NCBI GenBank assembly: GCA_018857735.1
Contig: JABMCL010002103.1
Location: 1,354,001 to 1,418,000, forward strand
DNA from: Alviniconcha marisindica
Lineage: Eukaryota > Mollusca > Gastropoda > Provannidae
Reading direction: 5' to 3'
DNA length: 64,000 bases
The notes under the pieces were generated by a model, which ran no database searches, was not told the DNA's origin, and was given only the letters and a program-made list of their open reading frames with translations. Of the stretch, positions 12,600 to 24,200 are shown one piece after another; position 1 is the stretch's first letter, and every line of letters starts with the position of its first letter. The position numbers were made by a program, and so were the translations under genes.

Positions 12600-13120
12600 G
12601 AGATATGTACCACAGAGAGAGATGTCCCCACTAGAGAATGCACTAGAAATAGAGTGAGAGGTCTCCATTTGAGAATGCACTACAAAGAGTGAGATGTCTC
12701 CACCAGAAAATGCACTACAAAGAGTGAGATGTCTCCACTAGAGAATGTACCACAGAGTGAGATGTCTCCACAAAGAGAGAGAGAGAGAGAGAAAAAAGAG
12801 TATCCTCTAGAGAATTCACTACAAAGAGCATAAGATGTTTCCACAAAAAATTATGCACCTGAGTGAGATGTCTCAACTAGAGAATGCACTACAAGAGAGC
12901 GAGATATCTCCTCTAGAGAATTCACTACAAAGGGTGTAAGATGTCCCACAAGAAATTATGCACCACAGAGTGAGATGTCCCCACTAGTGAATGCACTACC
13001 AGAGAGCGAGATATCTCCACTAGAGAATGTACCACAGAGTGAGATGCCTCCACAAAAATATGCACCATAAAGAGAGTGAGATGTTTCCACCAGAGAATGC
13101 ACCACAAACAACAAAAGAGA
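12600..13120. repeat. Degenerate tandem repeat, about 35-bp unit
   Basis: Diverged copies of GTGAGATGTCTCCACTAGAG and AATGCACTACAAAGA, about 12 in all. Confidence 0.8.
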
Positions 13121-15420
13121 GATGCTTTGCGACAACACAGCAAGATGTACCTCAACAAATGAGGTGCCTCTAAGGAAACTAGCATCGCTATAACAGTATA
13201 ACGTGACAGGGAGACTGGCAAATGCAATCTGTCAATGTCTACTGAGAACTGGAACCTGCTATGTACATGAAACACGGTAGCTGTGCAAAAACACCGACAA
13301 TAAATCTCTTGTGAAGTTCAAATGCAAATTTCAGTGGAATGATCCAAACAAAACTCCTGTACAAAACCAATGGAACAAGTTGGACTTCAAACACACAAAC
13401 AAATCCTTGTTTTCCTTTAAGATACAACACAAAAGAAAGCAAAACAAGATGCAACAAAGAAAAGGCTGATGTTCGGCCAAGTTGTGTTCAAAATGCAGAA
13501 TACAACCAGCCACTGCGACTTTCCACCACACGGTGATCTTCAATATGGGCCAAGGCCACATAAACCTAATGAAAAAGTAAAGGTGAACTGAGGTTATTAT
13601 AATGCAAATGTTTTAAAAGATCACAAATCTAAAACAGACCAAGGCCCAGAATCAACACACAAGGGAGTTAATAAGCACTCTAAATATGAAACACTAATAC
13701 AACAACAAAGACCCGAGTGGCTTACGGTAACTCTCACCTGGCATATGTGTAAATAAAAGGTACATAAACTCCACCAGATACCCCTGGTGTAACTTATGTC
13801 CCTTGCATTTACATGCACACCAGGTGAGTTACTGTAGGTGACTCAGGTCTTTGTTGGTGTATTTGTGTTACATATTTTGAGTGCTAGTTAATTCCCTTGT
13901 GTGTTGATTTTTTTTAAAGATCACATTTAAACCTCTCTTAAAAACCCTCAACAGATAACTTTTTGCCACCTATGTCCCTTGAATAAAAAACTGCAGGTGC
14001 TAAAAATGCTAGGTGCGTGGCACTTGTGTGCACACAACAGTGGTAAGAACTTGTCTGCACACAACAGTGGTAAGAACATGTCTGCACACAACACTGGTAA
14101 GAACTGTGAAATAACTGGGTTACTGCCACCAGCTAGCCCAGCATGCTGCTGGACGTAAACTACCTCCTCCCCCCCCCCCCCCCCCCCCCCCACACACACA
14201 CACTGCAACAGTCTACACTTTTTTCTCACTTCAACTAGACAAGATCCAATGTTTCTGAGAAAAACTTTGGGGAGACACTATGGTGACCTTGAAATCTAAG
14301 CAAGGTCACCAGAACTGGTAGGAATGGGTGAAGGTCAGCAGAGTTTAGCCACATTAGACGGATCTCACTGAAAGAGGTGTCCCAAAACAGGCAACGTTCT
14401 TGTTCAGGCAAGAAAAATAGGCATCAGTTGTCTCTCTTGGACGTTTACATGACCTTGATACAAGTCCTAACGAAAGTCAAACTCGCGTGCATTGTAATGT
14501 CCCAAAAGTATGTCTACTACCACAGTGCAAGATTGAACATTTATAAAAGTAGCATAAAAAAAATTGCAACTTAGGTTTTTCTTGCGGTGGTTTAATACTG
14601 ATTATTAAAAAGACTTTTTTTAAATTTATTTTTTAGCAAGACCAAATGTTGGAAGGTCCATCACAATGATTCACAGGCAGTCTGTGCGGACCGCCCCCCC
14701 CCCCCCCCCCCCCCCCCCCAAAAAAAACCCAACATCAACTGCTACAAACCTGATGGTGAGAATTAATAAATGAGCTTCAGTTTTCTGAAGTATTCTTTCC
14801 TTAAAGTAGAAAATGGGTTGCAAAAGAAAGAACTTTTAAAATTGTATCTCCACAGAAAGGCATGCTGAAATCAAAATCAGCACTTACATACTGATTATAA
14901 AATGTAATTAAATGTGAGCATATTGCACAGCACAAAAAAGTGCGAATTGAATAGCAGAACTGTGGGGATGAAATTTACGGTTACAAGTCCACAAAACTAA
15001 TTTCTCTTTGTTCAGCCATGTTTTGCCACTGATGCACCAAGCCCTTGCATGAAAATGCGTTTGGGGAGTTTTGTCTTTTGGTTAGTACAAAAATACAAAC
15101 AATTCTGAGAGAAGCATGCTGATTGCTTCAGTAAAATGCAACTGGAAGACAAACAGTTTGTCGTTTGAGCCAATGAAAAATAATTGCAAAACTATTTCAA
15201 TAAACGAGTATGCATAATATATGCATAGATATATATATATGTAACAACATAAAAAGTGAGCTATCCACCAAGCAACTTCTGTTCTGGTTGGTAACTAGAA
15301 GAACTGGAATGATTTAAAACATGTTCTTAAAAGAATGCAGAAATAAATAAAACTGATGGCATAAGATATCAGTACATATTAATAGTATTTTGATATTCGA
15401 TGTACACTTTGTTTGGCAGT
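13121..15420. other. No gene seen; homopolymer C runs
   Basis: Three copies of an about 30-bp unit (ACACAACAGTGGTAAGAAC) at 14030-14105, C runs at 14168-14190 and 14693-14719, and (TA) at 15229. It may be 3' UTR or flanking sequence of the p53-family gene. Confidence 0.5.
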
Positions 15421-15429
15421 GTTGCAACT

Positions 15430-15815
15430 GATAAACACATATGGTGACACATCTGTATTGTGTGAAGGTGTGTATGAAATGAGAACTACACACGGTGATG
15501 CATCTATACTGTCTGTGAATGTGTGTATGAAATAACTACACATGGTGACACATCTGTACTGTCTAAACGTGTGTATAAAATAATAACTACACATGGTAAC
15601 ACATCTGTACTGTCTGTAAACGTGTGTATGATTTACTGTCTGTAAACATGTGTACGCAATTACTGTCTGTAAACGTGTGTATGCAATGATTACTGTCTGT
15701 AAATGTATGTATGAAATGATTACTGTCTGTAAACATGTGTATGAAATGATTACTGTCTGTAAAGGTGTGTATGAAATTACTGTCTGTAAACATGTGTATG
15801 AAATGATAACTACAA
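15430..15815. repeat. Tandem repeat of 60-bp then 30-bp units
   Basis: First about three 60-bp copies (ACACATGGTGACACATCTGT...), then about seven 30-bp copies of TACTGTCTGTAAACGTGTGT. The shorter unit is contained in the longer, so the array changed period during expansion. Confidence 0.88.
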
Positions 15816-18055
15816 ATGATATGTGTGAAATGATGCAACCGAGAGAGAGACAACCGTGGCCACTAACATGCTAGTAACCAACATCACTGCTTCCTGTCAC
15901 AAATAGGAATTCCTAGGAAATGCCATTTAATAACCTTTATTTTCAACCAAACTAGTAAACCTAGACCTTTTTGGGGGGTTATTTAGAACATGAATAAAAT
16001 ATAATGGTGGACTGCCCATCAGAGTATCAACTTCCTTTCATTTTGTTTTCTTCATACGTCTAACCTTGCAAAGAGAAGAGAGACCCCAAAAAGAGAGAAG
16101 CAGAAAGAAAGGTATTCTATTAATAGACTAATACAGGACGAGGACACAAGGTCCTGTTTGCACTGTTCCACAGAAACTAGGAGACAGGTGCTTTTTACTC
16201 TGCAAGCTTGTCACGACTGCACAATAACAACAGTCAACATCAGAGCTCTCTTTCCTAGCAGCCTGCTCAAACAATGCTCAACAACCCATGTAAGCACTTT
16301 GTTTCTTTTCTAGCTATCTTCTCAAACAATGCTCAACAGTCACTGTAAGCACTTTGTTTCTTTCCTAAGTACTTGCTCAAACAATGTTCAACAGTCATTG
16401 TAAGCACTGTTTTCTAGGTACTTTCTCAAACAGTCTGGATCTGGTCAAACCCTTTCTTTCTACAGGCACAAATGATGACAGCACGGTAAGACATCCAATG
16501 TGACACCGCATCAGATGTTTGTCTAGGAACGTGACACAAACCTTGAACACATTTCACACACAGCCCAATGGGTCTTCTGTCATCAAACCACTTCTCATCC
16601 ACAACCAGCCACAAAAATAGCAATCAAAACTGGAAACCAAGTAACACAAATCCATGCTGATAATGAATGAATACATAAATAAATAAAATAAAGTCCATGG
16701 TGTTTTCCATCAATAAATAAAGTAAAGGTATCACAACTTAAGCAGACCGCCAAACATGTATATTTATCCAAAATGTTAAAAACTCTCATCATTTGGTATC
16801 ATAAACAGTCTTGTTTGTTCATTGAAAACAGACTAGTCGTTTTAGCAACGTCCATCCACCCCCTTCAAATTAGCAATGTTAAGCAAACACATGTCACTAA
16901 TAAATGAAGGCAGTCTAATCCCCCCTCCCCCAGATACCCCCCCCCCCCCCCCCCCTTTCCCCATTATTTACTCTGGCTATATAGTATTAGTCACTGTACA
17001 GTGATGCCAAGTACATACGTCCAGATCACTCTGCATGGGAAACATTACATTGTACATCAAAGCCTACCCAAACCAGTAGCATGTCTGCATCAGACGATCA
17101 CTGGCGGTATGAACACAAACACAGATTTTCTGTTGACATCAGGGACAAATATGGCCTGAAAACTTGAACACATATTTTCTGACATGATCCATTATGAAGC
17201 AAATGCATACAGGTGTGTACAAATTCATAGTCACAGTGATGAATGAAACAACACATTACGCTTTTCTAATACTTGGATACAAAGGCACACGCTACGGATT
17301 ATGAAAGTGACATGCCACATTCTAGTAGGACAGTCAAAAGACATGAATAATACGCAAGTTACTGGGATAATCATTATAATACAAACAGAACAGAATCAAA
17401 TCTTTCTATCAAGGACTGGGAAAAAGACAGAAAAAGAAGTTGAAGGATACACTCATTATAAGATTTATTCATACAACTATTTATTCACACAACATGTCAA
17501 TTTGGATTTCAGTCAGTGCTTCACTGACAAGAAAAAAAAAGAGGAAAAGGGCTACTAAGCAGAAATATATCGATACTGATTAAGTTTCCCAATAAACTTT
17601 GGCGCCAGTTAAGTCACCATATCATTCAGCACCAGCAAAGAACTGTTAATGTAGATTCGGTTAATGAACAAAAGATCATTATAGTGATCACCTGAACACA
17701 ATTCTGAGTTTCTTTCAAATTGAAGGCAAGTTCATACTTCACAATTATCATGATGTTTCTAAAAAACATCATGGCTACATTTATCATCACTACCACTTTC
17801 AAAGAAATGCACAGTAGTCGAAAATTTCTCAACACAAAAAACAACGAACAACAAAAGAAAATCAGCCAGGAAGCTACTATGAAGAGCGACTACAAGGTAC
17901 CTTTTGTTTGTAAAATAGCAATGTCAAGTACTGACAAATATTGTTTAAGAAACCACCCCTAACCGCACTCCACATTGACGTCACTGCCACACATTCTCTT
18001 CACTGGACCGGCTCTGGTCTGGTCAGTCTGCCTTCACTGTCCAATTGCAAATGCT
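15816..18055. other. No gene seen
   Basis: Three imperfect copies of TCAAACAATGCTCAACA at 16265-16400, a C run at 16937-16956, and candidate minus-strand polyadenylation signals at 17464-17485. AT-rich otherwise. Confidence 0.5.
17464..17485 (-). terminator. Candidate distal polyadenylation signals for the long form
   Basis: Two AATAAA hexamers on the minus strand (17464-17469 and 17480-17485), about 3.4 kb beyond the long-form stop. I saw no AATAAA between them and 20937. A further one is at 10390-10395. Which, if any, is used cannot be told from sequence. Confidence 0.25.
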
Positions 18056-18061
18056 GGCTGA

Positions 18062-18367
18062 ACGATTAACAAAGCCGAGTGGAAAGTATACAAGGGAGGC
18101 ACATTACCACACACACAGGTGTGCTGTTTCAATGTACAACCCTATTCAAGTCACTGAACACAAACGATTAACAAAGCTGAGTGGAAAGTATACAAAGGAG
18201 GCACATTACCACACACACAGGTGTGCTGTTTCAATGTACAACCCTATTCAAGTCACTGAACACAACGATTAACAAAGCTGAGTGGAAAGTATACATGGGA
18301 GGCACATTACCACACACACAGGAGTGCTGTTTCAATGTACAACCCTATTCAAGTCAATGAACACAAA
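18062..18367. repeat. About 102-bp tandem triplication
   Basis: Copies start at 18062, 18165 and 18266 with CGATTAACAAAGCTGAGTGG and end GTCACTGAACACAAA. They are over 95 percent alike by eye, so recent. Confidence 0.95.
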
Positions 18368-18467
18368 TGCAAGTGGCAAACACAATACAGAAGCTTGGTA
18401 TGTATTCTGTGATCAACAATTGAATTACAAAAATGCTGGTCCCCCACCAACGTCAACTGCTCCAAGA

Positions 18468-18565
18468 TCCAACAGGCAGGTCAAAACACAAAGAACCACA
18501 GGCAGGTCAAAACACAAAGATCTGACAGGCAGGTCAAAACACAAAGAACCACAGGCAGGTTAAAG
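18468..18565. repeat. Short tandem repeat, about 27-bp unit, four copies
   Basis: ACAGGCAGGTCAAAACACAA repeated four times. Confidence 0.9.
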
Positions 18566-19900
18566 ACAGTAATTTTTCTCAAAGCATGCTGCTAGCCACT
18601 AACAGAAACGGACATCAAATAACGACACTGTATCTTCCAACAGCCAACAACCCTGTCTGGACGGAAGGCCTCACTGAAAAGTTGCACAAAAGGGCCCACA
18701 AACGCAGGCTAGATCCCAAACAGGACTAAAAGCAGAGGGTGCGGGATGCTGAACAGTGCTACACAGTGTTGGTGAGCAAAACACGGCAGTCATCAAACTG
18801 ATCCAAATGCAATTGTCTTTAGTCTTGACAATGATCAATGAAGTACCACCAAGGAAACCTGATGCTTTCAACAAACGAATACACAACTCACAAGCTACTT
18901 TCCTGCAGGAGGTGGCTGGTCCATCACTAAAACATACACCCTCTTTGGCTCTGGCCCAGTTCCGCACTGGCCATCTCCATAAAACAAAGGGGCATCATAA
19001 CAATCCCACTCCTGTCTAACTACACTGTCTTGACTACAGCAGACGGCTGCTAAAAGCTACACAAGTAGCGTCTTTCCTGCGCTCTCCAGCCAAACAATGT
19101 TGTCATATTGACAGCATACAGCTACCGGTAGTATGTCTTTGCTAGGCCCTCCTGCCAAACTACAGCCTTAACCACACTCAGACCAAAACCACACCTCAAG
19201 CAGGCTGTCTGTGGTGAAATCTCCAGTCAAAGTCTGTAGTAAACTAGTATTGACTACTCACAGGCCAAAACCATATCTCAAGCAGACCGTCTGTGGTGAG
19301 ATCTCCAGTCACGTTGGACTACGGATTGCAATTATGCCACTTGAACTTGCACATGGAGGAAAACTTGTGCATGAAGGCAAACGTCAACAAAAAGCAAACA
19401 GACAAAAAACAAAAGAAAATACTGATGTCTGGCAGTGGATCCCCACAGGAGTCACACACACAAAAAAAAATCAACTTTGTTGTGCTCCTGGCATAATGGA
19501 ATTCAACTGCTCAACGAACATGTTACTCCTACAGGCCAGACTCCCGAGAGGTGGACAGTGAAGAAAACACTGAGCACAGCCACCACCGAGTTCGTGGATC
19601 ATTGTCATTTTCATGGGCTACACGCGAAAAAACAACATGAACACATTGTGAATAATTTGTTATATGACAAAGCACAAGTACAATTATTTGTCTAAACGGT
19701 TAATAAAAATACGCTGTTGATCTCGAACCCTGGTGCATAGCTTCGTTTCCATCTGGTATGAATGACGACATAGAAAAATAAATACAGTCCTGTACCAGAC
19801 ATAAAAATGCTCTGTACACAAATCTATTCTTGCCAAATATTTCGACTATACGTACAAGTGAACGGAGAAGTTTCAACATCATCTGAACCTATCACCAACA
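18566..19900. other. No gene seen; diverged 110-bp duplications
   Basis: CAAGCAGGCTGTCTGTGGTG and CAAGCAGACCGTCTGTGGTG (19198, 19277) mark a tandem duplication of about 80 bp. Possibly 3' UTR of the p53-family gene. Confidence 0.45.
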
Positions 19901-19920
19901 CCCGATGTTTCATTTAGCTG

Positions 19921-20180
19921 TTGCACACAAGGAGAAGACTTTGCCCGCTGTTGTACACAGCATGCAGAAGACTTTGCCCGCTGTTGTACACAGCACGCAG
20001 GGTCAGGGAGAAGACTTTGCCCACTGTTGCACACAGCACGCAGGGAGAAGACTTTGCCCACTGTCGCACACAGCATGCAGGAGAAGACTTTGCCCACAGC
20101 ACACAGGGAGAAGACTTTGCCCACTGTCGCACACAGCATGGAGGAGAGGACTTCGCCCAATGTCGCACACAGCACAGGGT
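19921..20180. repeat. Minisatellite, about 38-bp unit, about seven copies
   Basis: GGGAGAAGACTTTGCCCACT followed by GTCGCACACAGCACGCA, with deletions in some copies. Confidence 0.9.
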
Positions 20181-20304
20181 GCAGTGGGAGGTCACTGATC
20201 GGACACCGCACACTGCAAAAACCTTTCTGTGATCCCTGACCTCCCCGCGACCTCTGTTGATGACCCAGGCAATGCTCCTCAGTGAACATAGGGAAAGCAC
20301 AGCT

Positions 20305-20485
20305 GAACAACAGCCAGCATGACCCGCCCTCTTCCATTCTTTGTGTGTCAGGAGCAGCCAGCTTGAACCGCCCTCTTCCATCCTTTGTGCGACAGGAACA
20401 GCCAGCTTGAACCGCCCTCTTCCATCCTTTGTGTGACAGAAGCAGCCAGCTTGACCTGCTCTCTTCCATCCCATCCTTTGTGTGA
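20305..20485. repeat. About 45-bp tandem repeat, four copies
   Basis: AGCCAGCTTGAACCGCCCTC then TTCCATCCTTTGTGTGACAG. Confidence 0.92.
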
Positions 20486-20937
20486 CGGGAGAAGGTGCTA
20501 ATCTCCCCACCCACCCCCACAAGGAAACACAAGCCATACAACCAGACAAACCAAATGTGATGCACCAAATCTCTTTCCAAGTACACACAAACAGTGCACT
20601 TCCCCCACAACAGCTGTTACTTCCAGCAGTTTAGTTTTGCATGAAGGAAAGAAAAACCTCTTTGGTCGCCAAACAGGCGTTCTGCAGTGGACGGTGGAAC
20701 CAACAAATAATAAATAACAACTGCCATCTCATGTCAGCGTCCACATCAAACTCGCGTAAACACACATCACATCACACCCACTTTAAAAGGACAATGTTCA
20801 CAGTACAGGGCATAGTTCTCTCCCCATCACGCAAGTCCGTCCAACCTCCTCACAGTGCAGGTCAGACCAACCTGCTCACAGTGCAGGTCAGTCTGACCTG
20901 CCCACAGCCCAAGCAGCTGCAAGCAGAGAAAACGGCA

Positions 20938-21228
20938 TCAGTTGTCCTGCCGTTTTCTCAGCCTACAGCCGCTTGGGCTGGCGCCGCTGTCCTCCTTGCT
21001 GAGGGAGAACACCTGCTTGAAGGTGTAGCGGGTGATCTCAAAGTAGCCGGGGCAGAAGGAGCTCTGCTGGGACACGCTGCTCTGGGAGGCCAGCCCCAGG
21101 TCAGAGGCGGAGCTGAGGGAGGGCTGCAGCTGGGAGACGTCCACCGTGTTGTTGGCCGCCCGCCACTCCAGCAGCGCCTTCCAGATCTTGTTGCGGTGCG
21201 CCTGGCCGATCTTCATCTTCGACAGGTC
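20938..21228 (-). CDS. p53-family last exon: SAM end and inhibitory-like C-terminus
   Basis: 291 nt to a TGA at 20940-20938, residues 489-584. [20 protein letters not shown] completes SAM. After a serine-rich linker, [15 protein letters not shown] (550-564) resembles VRFTLRQTISF in the transactivation-inhibitory segment of vertebrate p63-alpha and p73-alpha, and the basic end RLRKRQ also fits. Acceptor CGTCCCCAG. Local GC is high compared with the AT-rich flanks. The 3' UTR length is unknown. Confidence 0.95.
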   Translation of the reverse strand, partial: DLSKMKIGQAHRNKIWKALLEWRAANNTVDVSQLQPSLSSASDLGLASQSSVSQQSSFCPGYFEITRYTFKQVFSLSKEDSGASPSGCRLRKRQDN

Positions 21229-24200
21229 CTGGGGACGCAAGTGCATCGCAATTAAATCATAACAATAAACTGTAAGAAGCTATTCAGCTAGCCATTTTCA
21301 AAGTCAGTCACGAAGTCACTGGCTTGTCAATCTGACAGGAGTCCCAAAATGTTTTTTTTAAAGAAGAAAACAAGAGGAGTGCTGTAAATGCACACAACAC
21401 TGGGTGCTGTAAATGCACACAACAACACTGAGTGCTGTAAATGCACAAAACAACACCGAGTGCTGTAAATGCACAAAACAACACTGAGTGCTGTAAATGC
21501 ACAAAACAACACCGAGTGCTGTAAATGCACACAACAACACTGAGTGCGGTAAATGCACACAGCAACACCGAGTGCTGTAAATGCACACAACAACACCGAG
21601 TGCTGTAAATGCACACAGGAACACCGAGTGCTGTAAATGCACACAACAACGCTGAGTGCTGTAAATGCACACAACACTGGGTGCTGTAAATGCACACTGC
21701 AACGAGTGCTGTAAATGCACACAACACTGAGTGCTGTAAATGCACACAGCAACACCGAGTGCTGTAAATGCACACAACAACACTGGGTGCTGTAAATGCA
21801 CACTGCAATGAGTGCTGTAAATGCACACAACACTGAGTGCTGTAAATGCACACAACACTGGGTGCTGTAAATGCACACAACAGCAATGATGTAAATGCAC
21901 ACAACACTGAGTGCTGTAAATGCACACAACAACACCGGGTGCTGTAAATGTACATAACAACACCGAGTGCTGTAAATGCACACAACAACACTGGGTGCTG
22001 TAAATGCACACAACACCGAGTGCTGTAAATGCACACAACAACACTGAATGCTGTAAATGCACACAACACCGAGTGCTGTAAATGCACACAACACTGAGTG
22101 CTGTAAATGCACACAACACCGAGTGCTGTAAATGCACACAACACAGAGTGCTGTAAATGCACACAACACTGAGTGCTGTAACTGCACACAACATTGAGTG
22201 TGGTAAATGCTGTAAATGCACACAACACAGAGTGCTGTAAATGCACACAACACTGAGTGCTGTAAATGCACACAACACTGAGTGCGGTAAATGCACACAA
22301 CACCGAGTGCTGTAAATGCACACAACACTGAGTGCGGTAAATGCACACAACACCGAGTGCTGTAAATGCACACAACAGCAATGATGTAAATGCACACAAC
22401 ACCGAGTGCTGTAAATGCACACAACAACACCGGGTGCTGTAAATGCACACAACAACACCGGGTGCTGTAAATGTACACAACAACACCGAGTGCTGTAAAT
22501 GCACACAACAACACTGGGTGCTGTAAATGCACACAACAACACTGAGTGCTGAAAATGCACACAACACAGAGTGCTGTAAATGCACACCATACCAAGTGCT
22601 GTAAATGCACACCATACCAAGTGCTGTAAATGCACACAACAACACCAAGTGCTGTAAATGCACACAACACAGAGTGCTGTAAATGCACACACCACCACCC
22701 AAACACTTCACAATGGCAATCATTTTCCCCAAGCTTCCTAAGACCGTAACAGACTGTAGAACTTTTTTCTGAGCTGTCAAGCCACATCTTATCTGGATGA
22801 ACTGGCATGGATGCATGGCTCCTGGTGAGCATTGTCATTATCAGAGTGAACAGGCATGGCTCCTGGTGAGCACTGTCATTATGGGGATCAACTGGCATGG
22901 ATAGAACAAGTCAACATCACAACTAGAGACTAATGGACACACACACACCAACAACAATGAGCACACAGACCAGTGGAGAGACACACACACCACTGGATAA
23001 ACACACACAGAGGCACTCACATCTAAACTGAAGTCTTCCAGCTGGTAGAGGTTGACATAGTTCCTCTGGTGGAAGGTGTCGATGTAGGCACTCAGACCCA
23101 GCCCAGTCAGCCAGCTGCACAACAAACACTGCCTACATCAGGCATTCAGTCCATCTAACCACCTCCCACAGCACACCACTTCTCATCCATCAAACCACCT
23201 CCACCTCCCACAGCACACCACTTCTCATCCATCAAACCACACCCACTTCCTACAGCACATTCCTTCCCATCCATCAAACCACACCCACTTCCTACAGCAC
23301 ATTCCTTCCCATCCATCAAACCACACCCACTTCCTACAGCACATTCCTTCCCATCCATCAAACCACACCCATTTCCTACAGCACATTCCTTCCCATCCAT
23401 CAAACCACACCTACTTCCTACAGCACATTCCTTCCCATCCATCAAACCACACCCACTTCCTACAGCACATTCCTTCCCATTCATCAAACCACACCCACTT
23501 CCTACAGCACATTCCTTCCCATCCATCAAACCACACCCACTTCCTACAGCACATTCCTTCCCATCCATCAAACCACACCTACTTCCTACAGCACATTCCT
23601 TCCCATCCATCAAACCACACCCACTTCATACAGCACACCCCTTCTCATCTATCAGTATATTAAACTGCACTCACTTCATACGCATGAATTACATTAATGC
23701 GTGTTCTACACAATTTTTAATGCCACATATGCATTTTTTTTAACCCTGCATCACATAAGGCATGCGCAAAAACTGAAGGGCTAGTTTCCCTGACTAGCCA
23801 CCAACACGAAAGTCTAGAAAGGATTAGTCACAGCAGTGACCACACCTTGCTGAGCTGGACCTGTCTCTCTCCTTGCCCTAGTTTTCATCACTACAAGTAG
23901 CAATCCCTCATGATATGCAAACAGCAACACCATTTTACCGATTTCACTTTCGCATCACCAGTTTACCGATTTCACTTTTGCAACACCATTTTACTGATTT
24001 CATTTTCACACGTTGAGGGCATTAGCCAAGAGGACCTGTGGCTACTGACCTGGTTATGGTGGTGTGGCTACTGACCTGATGATGGTGGTGTGGCTACTGA
24101 CCTGGTAATGGTGGTGTCTGGCACATGGTCTCCCAGACTGATGGCTTCATTCTTCACCACTGCCACATCGCCAACAGCACCTGCTTCCACTGCCAGCTGC

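Noticed and set aside
21308..22898. Three overlapping minus-strand open frames of 446-523 codons (Cys/Val/His-rich repeats)
   Set aside because: They are translations of the 25-28-bp minisatellite in the SAM-splitting intron; all frames are open and none has coding signatures.
23155..23613. Cys/Gly-rich 14-residue repeat protein
   Set aside because: Translation of the 42-bp intronic minisatellite.
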